Notes: a model not told the origin generated them from the letters alone. 64,000 nt of DNA from Bradyrhizobium sp. SZCCHNS1050 (GCF_032484785.1 NZ_JAUETR010000002.1:372001-436000), one strand, 5' to 3'; positions 37,420-46,376 are shown, counted from the stretch's first letter. Made by a program: numbers and translations.

Positions 37420-38697
37420 TTGCTCGACCCTACGCCTGGGAGAACTGTTCAGACGATCTTCCCGAAGCCGGCGAAGATCCTTTCGAGATCGAACCTGTTG
37501 TTCGCCTGGAAGGCTTCGCGTGATGCTACTTCCAACCCCGGTCGGCCCGGCGTGGATGGTGTTACCGCCGAGCGGTTTGGAGCTCGAATACAGGAACAGC
37601 TCTCAGAGTTGTCGTCTGAGCTTCGGAGCGGATCTTACCGCCCTCGTCGCCTGCGTCCCGTATTTATTCCAAAACCGAACTCCACGACGGAACGACTGAT
37701 ATGCATTCCGGCCGTGCGCGATCGGGTCGTCCAAAAAGCCATCGTTTCTTACTTGGTCAACACCGAGAAGTTCCCTATCGAGAACGAATTCTCGTTTGGG
37801 TTTATCAGAGGACGGGGCACGGTACACGCTGTACAAAGAGCTCTAGAACTGAGGCACAGATATTCCTGGTGTTTAAAGACCGATATAGAAGCGTTTTTTG
37901 ATCGCATTCCGCGATCAGACGCGAAACTGCGAGTGAGTAAATCACTTAGAAGCAGCAGCCTAGTTCCGTTGATTCATCAATTCATAGATTGCGAAATCGC
38001 GTCCAACAGAAATACAGACTCAAAGCTCCTCAGGCAGGGCATAATTAGGGGCCGAGGATTACGTCAGGGCATGCCTCTGTCGCCGATCCTTGCGAACTTA
38101 GTTCTTTCAGAGTTCGATGCGGCATTCCGGAGGGAGCGTATCGAGATGGTTCGATATGCTGATGATTTGTTAGTCTTCTTCAATTCGAAAAGGGATGCTC
38201 GGTCCGGTTTCGAATTTGTTAGGACGCAGCTCGGTCGTCAGGGACTAACAATTCCCGAGTTAGGCGACGATAACTCAAAGACCCAAATCGTCGCTGCTGA
38301 ACAGCCTGTGTACTTTTTGGGACTTGAGCTGGCTTACTCTGGCTCGAATGGCGGTTATGTACGGAAGGTAGGGCGGAAGGTTATCGCAAAGCTGCAGCAA
38401 CGATTAGAGAGTGACTTCAATTTCGATGCTCTTCGCAAGAAGAAGGTCAATTTTCAAAAAGCAACGGTCGAACTATCCCAAAGGATCACATCATATCTAG
38501 TTGCGTACCGTGGTACGGCCGATTTTCCAGTTCTTGACACCGAGCTTCGCTGCACTGCCAGGAAAGTTTTAGAGGGCATCTACGAAGACGTTTTTGGAGT
38601 TGGCGCTCTAGACAACGTGAGCCCCGAGGGCAGAGAGTTCTTGGGGTTGGGCAGTCTACTCTTGCCGACAACCCCTATTGATTCTTCAGCAAGCTGA
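37420..38697 (+). CDS. Stand-alone reverse transcriptase (group II-like/UG-type)
   Basis: 425 residues from a TTG; no ATG occurs in frame before the catalytic core. All RT blocks are present: RT0 GRPGVDGVT (41-49), block 1 VFIPKPN (81-87), block 2 IPAVRDRVVQKA (96-107), block 3 KTDIEAFFDRI (153-163), block 4 GLRQGMPLSPILANL (213-227), block 5 RYADDLLVF (245-253) and block 7 YFLGLELA (298-305). The metal ligands Asp155, Asp248 and Asp249 are intact. A helical thumb-like domain (about 315-395) follows. No maturase X, HNH, nitrilase or protease domain is visible. QG-x3-SP rules out DGR-type RTs, and RT0 argues against a retron. Codon use (AGA, ATA, TTA) is unlike the neighbours, a sign of transfer. 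Candidate roles: defence-associated RT with its own RNA, or a group II-like element that lost its ribozyme. Confidence 0.9.
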   Translation: MLDPTPGRTVQTIFPKPAKILSRSNLLFAWKASRDATSNPGRPGVDGVTAERFGARIQEQLSELSSELRSGSYRPRRLRPVFIPKPNSTTERLICIPAVRDRVVQKAIVSYLVNTEKFPIENEFSFGFIRGRGTVHAVQRALELRHRYSWCLKTDIEAFFDRIPRSDAKLRVSKSLRSSSLVPLIHQFIDCEIASNRNTDSKLLRQGIIRGRGLRQGMPLSPILANLVLSEFDAAFRRERIEMVRYADDLLVFFNSKRDARSGFEFVRTQLGRQGLTIPELGDDNSKTQIVAAEQPVYFLGLELAYSGSNGGYVRKVGRKVIAKLQQRLESDFNFDALRKKKVNFQKATVELSQRITSYLVAYRGTADFPVLDTELRCTARKVLEGIYEDVFGVGALDNVSPEGREFLGLGSLLLPTTPIDSSAS

Positions 38698-38728
38698 CTA
38701 GAAATCCTCCTCGAGACCGAGCTGTCCC

Positions 38729-39735
38729 TCAGGCTCTGGCGTTATCCGAAGAGCGGTGCGCATGCCGCTTTCGCGTCGCCGCCAGCGCGCGCTTTTCTGT
38801 CCGCTTCGCATACCCCTCGTACGCCTTCGACTTGTGAGCCGAGAGCGCGCGGCCTTGGCCGTCCGTGAGCTCGGCCTCCTCGAGCTCGGTCATGCCGCCG
38901 TGCCGGCAGGCATCGAGCGTAAAGGTCGGGGGCAGGCCCAGCCGCTCGCGCAGCGCCCGCACCAGGCGGGCCATGCTCATGTTGTCCCATTTGCGCGGGC
39001 CGCTCGGCGCCGGGCGGTCGCGCATGACGATGCCGAGGCCGAGGCGCGGCACCTTTGCGAGCACTGCCTCGGCCTCCTCGTAGAACAGCGTGCGGCCGTC
39101 GGCCGTGGTCTCCTCGAGCGGATGCAGGACCATCTCGCCGGTCTTGTGGTGCTCGATGCGGATCTGCGTCGGCGCGCGCGGGCCTCGGTAGTCGTTCCAG
39201 GTCACGTAGCCCGCCAGAACGTTCTCCGGCCGCTGCAGCCACTCGAAGCAGATCACCGCGGCGGCCGCCGCATCGGGATGTCCGGCGTCCAGCGCACCCC
39301 AGGCGAAGGTGTAGACCTCCTCGCGGGTCGCGGCCGGCTTCGTCGCCTTGCGGCGACGGGTCATCGCGACGCCTTCCCAGGGATTCCAGACGCCGTCGCG
39401 GAATAGGCCGGGGTGCAGCCGGTGCACGACCTTCCAGGCGTGGCGCGCGACCGCGACCGCCTTCTCGGCCGTGCGCGGGCGTGCGGCCTTGCCGGCGCGG
39501 ACCGGCGTGTCGCGGATCCGGGCATAGAGCTTGTCGGCGCCATCGGGCGTGATCGTCGTGATCAGGCGGTCGCCGATGCGGGTGCCGCTCCTGCCGCGGA
39601 TATCGCACAGCAGATGGATGGTGCGCTCATGGTCCGGCGCGGTGCGCGGGGATACGCGCTCACGCCAGTCGTTCGACGCCTTGTAGGTCTCGAACAGCCA
39701 ATCGACGGTGCCGGTCGCGGCTTTCGGTCCGCTGA
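38729..39735 (-). pseudogene. Tyrosine recombinase/phage integrase lacking its N-terminus
   Basis: The minus frame from about 39735 to the TGA at 38729 encodes about 330 integrase residues: the core-binding part (GTVDWLFETYKASNDW, then DHERTIHLLCDIRGR), then the catalytic domain with Arg in EWLQRPENVLAGYV, LDACRHGGMTELEE (the Arg-His pair; the usual first His is Asp) and the probable nucleophile Tyr in KAYEGYAKR. The N-terminal arm-binding portion, normally some 80-100 residues before GTVDWL, is absent. The frame stays open beyond 39735 only as antisense of a PQQ-dehydrogenase fragment, so the gene was cut at a junction. Probably inactive, leaving the RT island fixed in place. Confidence 0.8.
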
Positions 39736-39743
39736 CGACGGGG

Positions 39744-40094
39744 GATCCGGCGACAGGCAAGAAGGTGTGGTCGCACAATTTCCCGAAATCCCAGCTGTTC
39801 GGGTCGGTGACCGCGACGGCGGGCGATCTCGTTCTGGTCGGCGGCACCAACGACCGGATGTTCCGGGCGTTCCATGCCAAGACCGGCGAGCTGCTGTGGG
39901 AGCAGAAGACGAACTCGGGCATCATGGGCATGCCCGTCGCCTATGAGGTGGATGGCACGCAGTACATCGCCGTGCAGTCCGGCTGGGGCGTCGATGCGCA
40001 GCGCATCCAGGATGCGCTCTCGAAAGGCAACATCGGTCTGGAGGACAACGTCCCGCAAGGCGGCGTCGTCTGGGTATTCGCAGTCAAGAAGTAG
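39744..40094 (+). pseudogene. 3' fragment of a PQQ-dependent alcohol/methanol-type dehydrogenase
   Basis: The last ~116 residues of a quinoprotein dehydrogenase: ATGKKVWSHNFP, FGSVTATAGDLVLVGGTNDR, FRAFHAKTGELLWEQKTNSG, YIAVQSGWGVDAQ and VPQGGVVWVFAVKK are classical beta-propeller blade sequences. The catalytic and PQQ-binding N-terminal two thirds are missing; homology begins abruptly near 39744 next to the truncated integrase. The fragment itself has no stop or frameshift before its natural end, so the deletion looks recent. Confidence 0.85.
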
Positions 40095-40214
40095 CGCCGG
40101 TGATCTGAAGGGCGGCGGCCTCGGCCGTCGCCATCGCAGAAAATGAAGACCGCGGCGGCGTTCCGGCAACGGCGTGCCGATCCCTTGGCTTGCATGACGA
40201 CAGAAGATCGCGCG

Positions 40215-40394
40215 TCAGCAGGCCGCGAACCAGCCGTCCGGAAACGGGATCAGCGGCCAGGCGCCCTGGTTGTCGTTGGCCGCCGTGGGGAAATGCAGAA
40301 TTGAGAACAAGCGGGCCATGGAATCGGTCTCGGTCTCGGGCGCAATAGCGGTTCTCACAACGTCCATCAACAACTCGTATTCGGCTTCGCTCAT
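40215..40394 (-). CDS. Small hypothetical protein, 59 aa
   Basis: ATG at 40394 follows GAGGGCGAG; an in-frame GTG at 40421 would add nine residues. The sequence (MSEAEYELLMDVVRTAIAP..., then FPTAANDNQGAWPLIPF and the end DGWFAAC) has the TAANDNQ type segment frequent in small alphaproteobacterial proteins. No function recognised. Confidence 0.5.
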   Translation of the reverse strand: MSEAEYELLMDVVRTAIAPETETDSMARLFSILHFPTAANDNQGAWPLIPFPDGWFAAC

Positions 40395-40421
40395 CTCGCC
40401 CTCGCACAAACTGCGAGCCAC

Positions 40422-40762
40422 GATGGCAAAATTCCACTTTGTTCAAATTGAGCGGATCGTTCAAATTCTAACGATCGGGCACGACGGCCCAATCGGTTAG
40501 CGGTGCCTTCGTTCCAAAAGATACCGCGGTCCGCGTTGTTCCAATGTGAACGGGCTCACATCCCAAGGCTTCGCGTCGTCCGTGACCCGTCTGCCCGCGC
40601 GGCAGGTGATGCCGTGCAGCGATCACGATCCGGCCCGTAGCCGACCGGGAGCAAGAGATCCACAACGCCTGCCCCGAGTCGCAGGCTGCCTCGCTGGCAA
40701 AGGCCGAAGAGACGACCCGCTCCAAACGTCCGGCTCGACGCAAGCGGCAGAATCGCTGGCGG
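40422..40762. other. Intergenic stretch without a recognised gene
   Basis: 341 bp between the small hypothetical and the response regulators. A 91-codon minus-strand frame (40468-40743) is present but its composition (Arg/Ser/Ala-rich, no hydrophobic core pattern) looks non-coding. I see no repeat, RNA or clear promoter. Confidence 0.4.
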
Positions 40763-41164
40763 TCAAACCGCGACGGCGAGAGGTTCGGTGTCCTGCGCCA
40801 GAATGTCGCGCATCAGCTGCGACAGGTCTTTCGGCTTGAACGGCTTCGCCAAACGATGAAGGCCGACCACTCTGGGCGAGGGGCCGAGCAAATCAGGCGT
40901 CCCGCGTCCTGATTCCAGCACCATGCCCGACATCATCACGATGGGCATCATGGGCCGGGCCGCCCGTGCAGCCCGGATGACGTCGTTGCCGTCCATGTCG
41001 GCCAAGTTGAGATCGATCAGAGCCGCGGCGAAATCATCGCGGGACAGGGCATCCATGGCCAGCCGACCGTCGGTGACGGCAGTGACCGTGTAGCCCTCGC
41101 GAACCAGAAGGTGCTGGATGACACAGCAAACGCCGACTTCGTCATCAACGACCAGGATGTTCAT
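40763..41164 (-). CDS. Single-domain response regulator (receiver only)
   Basis: 133 residues with one CheY-like receiver: acidic pair VVDDE at the start, phospho-acceptor Asp51 in ALIDLNLADMDG, Ser79 in VMMSG and Lys107 in LAKPF. No output domain. Between beta4 and beta5 there is an insertion (ESGRGTPDLLGPSPR) longer than in CheY. It overlaps the preceding response regulator gene by 20 bases, so the two are co-translated. No kinase is adjacent. Confidence 0.88.
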   Translation of the reverse strand: MNILVVDDEVGVCCVIQHLLVREGYTVTAVTDGRLAMDALSRDDFAAALIDLNLADMDGNDVIRAARAARPMMPIVMMSGMVLESGRGTPDLLGPSPRVVGLHRLAKPFKPKDLSQLMRDILAQDTEPLAVAV

Positions 41165-41609
41165 TATGAGCCCTTCCTGACAGACGTGGATGAGGAGCGA
41201 CGTGCCGCGCCTCGCTCAGAAGTCGTTGGCGCACCTCGATCGCACGATCGACCGCTTCGAGCAGATCGAGGATGTCGAACGGCTTCTGCAATGCTGCCGT
41301 CGCTCCGAGCTTGATTGCCATACCGAGGAAGTCTGGAGCACCCAGTTTCTTGTCGGTGAACGCGTAACCGGAGATCGCGATGAACGGGACCGTGGGATCG
41401 AGCTTGATGAGCTCGCGAATGGTTGCGATGCCGTCCATGCCCGGCATGAACATGTCGATCACGACGGCATCGAAGGACACGCTGCCGATCAATCGAATGC
41501 CGGTCGGACCGTCCGGCGCGAGAAACACGCAGAACCGCTTCTTCTTCAATAATGTTTCCAGCGCAGCGCGCGTGGCACAATCATCGTCAATAATGAGGAC
41601 AGTAGGCAT
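41145..41609 (-). CDS. Single-domain response regulator (receiver only)
   Basis: 154 residues: IIDDD, phospho-acceptor Asp52 in VVIDMFMPGMDG, AISGY, and Lys109 in LQKPF, followed by a helix and a polar tail of about 25 residues without a known output domain. Like its partner it has an extended beta4-alpha4 loop (TDKKLGAPDFLG). First gene of the two-gene set; likely a phosphorelay intermediate or a protein-protein switch. Confidence 0.88.
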   Translation of the reverse strand: MPTVLIIDDDCATRAALETLLKKKRFCVFLAPDGPTGIRLIGSVSFDAVVIDMFMPGMDGIATIRELIKLDPTVPFIAISGYAFTDKKLGAPDFLGMAIKLGATAALQKPFDILDLLEAVDRAIEVRQRLLSEARHVAPHPRLSGRAHNEHPGR

Positions 41610-41838
41610 GGGCCACCTCAGTATCAGCAGGACTGAAGGACGCTCACGCTACAAGGACAATAGGCTGAGGCTCGAAAATGGCAAAGTAGTTAACACTGAA
41701 TTCGTTATCGCGATTCTGCAACCAGCGGTTTTACGGAACTTCCCTGTCCGGGCCGCAGGCCGGCCTTCTGTTGTGCATCATGCGATGAAGATGGAACTAT
41801 GATTTCCGGGGGTGATGGCTCCGGTTGTTTGAAGAATC

Positions 41839-42684
41839 TCAGTCCGGCTTGAGCAGGGCGACCGTGACCAGCCCCACTGCGATCAGCGCTGCGCAGCAGA
41901 GCCGTCGCGGCGTTGCACGCTCCTTCAGGAACAGCACGCCGATCAGCGTCGCAAACAGGACGCTGCATTCGCGAAACGCGACCACATTCGCGATCGGATT
42001 GCGGCTCAAGGCCCAAAGAAATACCACGAATGACGTCAGCCCCAGGGTGCCTGCGATCAGCACCGGAAGCCAGGCGTCTCGGATCTCCACCACCAGAGCA
42101 GGTCCTCGCAGCATCATCGCGACGAGAAAGAACACGACACTGTCGAGCACGATCATCCAGACCGTGAACGAAGCCCAGCCGTCGGTCTGCCGGGTGCCTG
42201 CCGCATCGACGACCGAATAGCCGGCGACCAGTGCGGCGGCGCAGACGGCGGCCCAGAACGCGCGGCGGTCGATCGGACCGTGGATTCGGTCGCGCGCCAG
42301 GCCGGTGATGCCGAGGACGATGACGGCAATTCCGATCAACTGCCCGCTCCGTGGCAGTTGCTGCAGACCCAGCGAGGCAAATAGCGTTGCGAACAGCGGA
42401 ACGATGCCACGCGCGATCGGGTAGGCGCGTCCAAGCTCGGCCGAACGGTAGGCCATTGCGAGGCTCGCCTTGTAGCCCGCGTGCAAGACCAGCGAGGCCA
42501 CGATGAGCGGCCAGGTCGCGAGTGCCGGAACGGGAACGAGAAACAGGAAGGGCAGGATCAAGGCGCTGCTTACCAGACCCATGCCAGCCAGGAGGGAGAG
42601 GCCGCTGCCGGTCTTGACGATGGCATGCCAGCTCGCGTGAAGCAGACCGGCCATCAGCATGAGAATTGCGGCGACAGGATCCAA
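41839..42684 (-). CDS. EamA/DMT-family membrane transporter
   Basis: 281 residues with ten hydrophobic helices arranged as two five-helix repeats. Repeat 1 shows ASWHAIVK, YRSAELGRAYPIARG and VLGITGLA; repeat 2 shows AGYSVVDAAG, SRNPIANVVAFRECSVLFATLIGVLFLKE and RLCCAALIAVGLV. This is the drug/metabolite exporter fold (RhaT/EamA type). Substrate unknown. It starts inside the 3' end of the NUDIX gene (31-base overlap). Confidence 0.85.
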   Translation of the reverse strand: MDPVAAILMLMAGLLHASWHAIVKTGSGLSLLAGMGLVSSALILPFLFLVPVPALATWPLIVASLVLHAGYKASLAMAYRSAELGRAYPIARGIVPLFATLFASLGLQQLPRSGQLIGIAVIVLGITGLARDRIHGPIDRRAFWAAVCAAALVAGYSVVDAAGTRQTDGWASFTVWMIVLDSVVFFLVAMMLRGPALVVEIRDAWLPVLIAGTLGLTSFVVFLWALSRNPIANVVAFRECSVLFATLIGVLFLKERATPRRLCCAALIAVGLVTVALLKPD

Positions 42685-43202
42685 CGACTCGAGTCCGGTT
42701 CAGCTTTCGGGCCGCCAGCTCGCGGCAGCGAAGTAGGGGTGGGGTCGTGCTGGAGCGCCTGCCGCGAGATGATCCGGCTCGATGGCGACACCGGGAGCTG
42801 GTCCCATTCCCCACGATCGACGAATCGAAGGCTCGCGATCTCCTCGCCATCGGGCGCAAGCGCGCCGCCTTCGATGACGGCCTCGAAGGCGATCACCGTG
42901 TAGTAGGTCAGATCACCGTTGGGATAGCGGATGAGGAACTCCGGGCCCCCGAACACCCCGAGCAGGCGAATCGGCCGGACCACGAGCCCGGTCTCCTCGA
43001 AGCATTCGCGGGTGGCCGCGTCGGCCGGGTGCTCATTCGGATCGATGGCGCCGCCGGGCAACGTCCAGAGGCCCGTCTCCGCGTCGCGCCCGAGCAGAAT
43101 GCGGCCCTGGTTGTCGAACACGGAGATGGAAACCGCTGTGGTCGCCAAAAGATCATGGCCGATCTTGCTGCGGACGGCTCTCAGATGATCGGAAATCGGC
43201 AT
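42654..43202 (-). CDS. NUDIX hydrolase
   Basis: 182 residues. The Nudix box is complete: GGAIDPNEHPADAATREC followed by FEETGLV (Gly, Glu, Arg-Glu and Glu-Glu all in register). The N-terminus (MPISDHLRAVRSKIGHDLL) and the YYTVIAFEAVIEGG strand suit the group of ADP-ribose or nucleotide-diphosphate hydrolases that begin with this helix. The last ~30 residues (from about PTSLPRAGG) look like a low-complexity extension overlapping the transporter start, so the gene may have been lengthened by loss of its original stop. Confidence 0.88.
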   Translation of the reverse strand: MPISDHLRAVRSKIGHDLLATTAVSISVFDNQGRILLGRDAETGLWTLPGGAIDPNEHPADAATRECFEETGLVVRPIRLLGVFGGPEFLIRYPNGDLTYYTVIAFEAVIEGGALAPDGEEIASLRFVDRGEWDQLPVSPSSRIISRQALQHDPTPTSLPRAGGPKAEPDSSRWILSPQFSC

Positions 43203-43371
43203 CGCTGGTCGTCACTTGCAAGAGGTGCGCCCCGCTTGCCCGACGCTCCATGCGCGGTCAAGGCAAGACAGCGAAGATCGGCGCACGTTCGCGGCCAATC
43301 GGCGGATGTCCCGCGTCACAAGAAAGAGGGATTGGGAGGATATATAGAACCATTCGGCATGGCCAGAATGG

Positions 43372-43443
43372 CTCCCCGGGCTGGATTCGAACCAGCGACC
43401 ATTCGATTAACAGTCGAATGCTCTACCGCTGAGCTACCGAGGA
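43372..43443 (-). tRNA. tRNA-Asn (anticodon GUU)
   Basis: Minus-strand cloverleaf: acceptor TCCTCGG/CCGGGGA, D arm GCTC/GAGC, anticodon stem TTCGA/TCGAA with loop CTGTTAA (anticodon GUU), T arm GGTTCGAATCC, discriminator G, CCA encoded at 43369-43371. Confidence 0.95.
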
Positions 43444-43700
43444 ACAGGCGAAGCAATGTTCGCGAATGCGGCTGCGTATAACAAAGCCGTTTCGCCTTGC
43501 ATAGAACGAAATCGCATCTTTGCGACGATTGCGGGCTCAGGAATAAAATACCGAAATTTCAGATGGTTAGATTGATTTTGAACACTTGCTGGGCAGCGGT
43601 CGCCCACAGTTCGATGACAGGAAATTCACTTGGAGGGGAGCAAACCGGCCCCGATAGTTTGCTGGAACCGGCCAGTGCCCGCGGTCATGGAGTGTCGTAG

Positions 43701-43886
43701 ATGCCAAACACCGTCGTCCCATTCGCTGAAGCAGTCTCCGCGCCCTCGTTGATTCCCGACCAGGTCGAGCGTCTCAGCGATGACGAATGTCTCACGCGGT
43801 TGGCCGACATGATGACGCGCGGTGATTCCGAACATATTGACGAGATCGTGCAGTTGCTCGGGCGACTGGCCGTGGTGATCGAGTAG
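43701..43886 (+). CDS. Small hypothetical protein, 61 aa
   Basis: The ATG follows GGAG at a good distance. The start MPNTVVPFAEAVSAP and the remainder (RLSDDECLTRLADMM, HIDEIVQLLGRLAVVIE) are strongly helical and acidic, with coding-like base use. No relative recognised. The 256 bp between it and tRNA-Asn are comparatively AT-rich and hold nothing I can name. Confidence 0.55.
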   Translation: MPNTVVPFAEAVSAPSLIPDQVERLSDDECLTRLADMMTRGDSEHIDEIVQLLGRLAVVIE

Positions 43887-44019
43887 CCGGCGGTCGGCGC
43901 ACTCACAGGCGGCGTCCCAGCGGCTCCGTTGAAACCCGCATGTTGCCTTTTCCAGGGCCTTGTACCAAAAGATTGCGCAGATCGTCCGCGGTCCATCCGC
44001 TTTGCTTGCAGGTCTGCTC

Positions 44020-44685
44020 ATGTCTTCATTCGCGACGGCGCGCCAGAAAATGGTCGATGGTCAGGTCCGGACCAACGACGTCACCGATCACCGCGTGCTG
44101 GATGCGTTGTTGACCGTGCCGCGGGAAGCCTACGTTCCCGCAGATCGGCAGGCGTTGGCCTATCTCGACTTGGATCTCGACGTCTCCGAAACCGCTTCGA
44201 CCAAGCGGTATCTGATCAAGCCGATGCTGACGGGAAAACTGCTGCAGGCTGCCGAGATCAAGCCGACCGACAGCGTGCTGGTGGTTGGATGTGCGACGGG
44301 CTATCTCGCCGCGCTGGCGGCCCGACTGGCGGGCAGCGTGACGGCGACCGAAGTCGATTCTGCCATCGAAGGTCGCGCCAAGCAGCTGCTTGCCGCCGTC
44401 GATGGCTGCCCGGTTACGATTCGAGTCGCGCCGGCCGCGGAGGGGGATCCGGCGGACGGCCGCTTCGACGTGATTCTCCTCAATGGAGCGACCGAGGTCG
44501 CCGTGGACGGTCTGTGCCGTCAATTGAAGGAGGGCGGCCGCCTGGTCGGCGTCTTCGCCACCGCGCGTCCCGCCCGCGCCATGATCTTTACGCGATCGCA
44601 TGGTGATATCGGCAGCAGGGTTCTGTTCGATGCTGCGGCGCCGGTCATTTCCGGTCTCGAACGGGTCCCCGAGTTCGTTTTTTAA
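44020..44685 (+). CDS. Protein-L-isoaspartate O-methyltransferase family protein
   Basis: 221 residues from the ATG at 44020. MVDGQVRTNDVTDHRVLDAL, VPREAYVP and the SAM site VLVVGCATGYLAALAARL are typical of the rhizobial Pcm-like proteins encoded next to tolC. The canonical Pcm glycine motif GxGxGY is changed to GCATGY and the usual active-site SQP segment is replaced by KRYLIKP. Repair activity is therefore uncertain, and another methyl-transfer role is possible. Upstream of tolC in the same direction, 267 bp apart. Confidence 0.8.
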   Translation: MSSFATARQKMVDGQVRTNDVTDHRVLDALLTVPREAYVPADRQALAYLDLDLDVSETASTKRYLIKPMLTGKLLQAAEIKPTDSVLVVGCATGYLAALAARLAGSVTATEVDSAIEGRAKQLLAAVDGCPVTIRVAPAAEGDPADGRFDVILLNGATEVAVDGLCRQLKEGGRLVGVFATARPARAMIFTRSHGDIGSRVLFDAAAPVISGLERVPEFVF

Positions 44686-44952
44686 GTCGTCCGACGAGGT
44701 CCTTAGCGACTCCCCTGAACTCCCGGGCCGCCCGTCGCGCAGCACGGTTTGGTGCGTCGTCTTCGCGGCCGCGGGCGGGCAAAATTCTGTTTTAAATCAG
44801 AAGTGTGGCCTGGATGCTGCACGTTGACAGTTTTCGATACGGGTTCCAGGCTTGGGTGGTTCCGTTGCGCTTGCATGGGGAATAAGGTGCGAGGTGCGCG
44901 GGAGTCTCTTCAACAGGTTACGGCCCGGCTCTGGCGTTCGAGCCGGTAACAA

Positions 44953-46353
44953 ATGAATGGAACAGGGATGTTTGGGGTGAAGCTCGTCACCGCAGCGGCG
45001 GCTGCGGTCCTCGTGATGGCTTGTGCAGGCCCGACGCCTGCGCTGGCCGACACGATCGAGGCTGCGCTGGTGCGTGCCTATCAGAACAACCCGCAACTGA
45101 ACGCGTCGCGGGCCCAGGCTCGTGCGGTCGACGAAGGCGTTCCGCAGGCACTCTCGGGGTATCGGCCGAAGGTCAGTCTGAATGCGACGGCGGGCATTCA
45201 GTATACGGATTTGCAAGCGGCACCCGCGACGCCGGCCGTGAACGGCGTGCAGAGGCCGCGAAGCGTCGGCCTGACGGTCAACCAGAATCTGTATAACGGT
45301 CAGCAGACGGCAAACGGCGTGCGCAAGGCCGAGGCGAACGTCTCGGCGCAACGCGAGGCTCTCCGCATTCTTGAGCAGCAGGTGCTGCTAGCGGCGGCCA
45401 CGATCTATATGGACTATCTGCGCGATGCGGCGATCGTCGAGGTCCAGCGCAGCAACACGCGGGTGCTGGAGCAGACGCTCAAGCAGACCCGCGATCGGTT
45501 CAACGTCGGCGAGGTCACCCGCACCGACGTCGCGCAATCCGAGGCTCAGCTCGCCGCCGGCCGCACGCAGCAGCTCACAGCAGAGGCCCAACTAACGGCG
45601 ACCCGCTCGAACTTCCGCCGAATCATCGGCAACGATCCCCAGAACTTGGCGCCGGGCTCTCCTGTCGACCGTTATTTGCCGGCGACCCTCCAGCAGTCGG
45701 TCGAAACGGCTCTGACGGAAAACCCGAACGTAACCTCGGCGATGTACGGCATCGACGTCCAGTATCTGCAGGTCAGGATCAACGAGGGTGCTCTGCTGCC
45801 GACCGTAAACGTCCAGGCTCAGGCGCAGCAGGGCTATGAGTCGAGCCTGCAATCCTATCGTGGGTTCAGCGCGTCGGCTGTCGCCTCGGTGAACGTCCCG
45901 ATCTACAATGGAGGGGCGGAATACGCGCTGATCCGGCAGTCCAAGGAGTCGCTGGCGCAGCAGCGTCTGGTCCTGGAGCAGACCCGCGATCAGGCTCGCT
46001 CCGACGTGGTATCTGCCTGGGGCAAGCTGCTCGCGGGCAAGGCACAGGTGCAGTCGGCACAGGCCCAGGTGGCGGCCTCCGAGATCGCCTTGAACGGCGT
46101 GCGCGAGGAAGCCAAGGCGGGCCAGCGGACCACGCTGGATGTCCTCAACGCTCAGCAGGCGCTGGTCAACGCGCGGAATTCGCTGGTGAACGCCCAGCAT
46201 GACCGCGTGGTGGCATCCTATACGGTGCTTCAGACCGTGGGGCGGCTGTCACCGCAGGTGCTGAACCTGCCGACGACCACCTACGATCCCAGCGTGCACT
46301 ACCAGCAGGTCCGGGATAACTGGGCGGGTGTACGGACGCCGGATGGTCATTAG
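44953..46353 (+). CDS. tolC: TolC family outer-membrane channel protein
   Basis: 466 residues; the signal peptide ends PALA before DTIEAAL (a second ATG five codons in is also usable). It has two OEP repeats with AYQNNPQLNASRAQARAVDEG, NLYNGQQTANGVRKAEA, RFNVGEVTRTDVAQSEAQ, NVPIYNGGAEYALIRQSKESL and REEAKAGQRTTLDVLNAQQ, all classic TolC sequences. It is the exit duct for type I secretion and RND/MFS pumps; it has no lipobox, unlike the NodT-type channel at 26.5 kb. TTGACA at 44824 is the only promoter-like element noted. An intrinsic terminator follows. Confidence 0.93.
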   Translation: MNGTGMFGVKLVTAAAAAVLVMACAGPTPALADTIEAALVRAYQNNPQLNASRAQARAVDEGVPQALSGYRPKVSLNATAGIQYTDLQAAPATPAVNGVQRPRSVGLTVNQNLYNGQQTANGVRKAEANVSAQREALRILEQQVLLAAATIYMDYLRDAAIVEVQRSNTRVLEQTLKQTRDRFNVGEVTRTDVAQSEAQLAAGRTQQLTAEAQLTATRSNFRRIIGNDPQNLAPGSPVDRYLPATLQQSVETALTENPNVTSAMYGIDVQYLQVRINEGALLPTVNVQAQAQQGYESSLQSYRGFSASAVASVNVPIYNGGAEYALIRQSKESLAQQRLVLEQTRDQARSDVVSAWGKLLAGKAQVQSAQAQVAASEIALNGVREEAKAGQRTTLDVLNAQQALVNARNSLVNAQHDRVVASYTVLQTVGRLSPQVLNLPTTTYDPSVHYQQVRDNWAGVRTPDGH

Positions 46354-46376
46354 TACATTCTTAATACCGACCCTGA

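Noticed and set aside
37037..38697. Diversity-generating retroelement (83-bp repeats as template/variable pair)
   Set aside because: The repeats are identical, with no adenine-specific differences, neither lies at the 3' end of a target gene, and the RT has QG-x3-SP in block 4 where DGR enzymes usually have SQ.
37420..38697. Classical retron
   Set aside because: The RT has an RT0 extension and lacks the retron-type block 7 pattern as far as I can see, and no inverted a1/a2 pair framing an msr-msd was found. Not fully excluded without structure search.
36782..38728. Complete group II intron
   Set aside because: No GUGYG-type 5' boundary and no domain V-like hairpin were found around the RT, and the protein has no maturase X or endonuclease domain.
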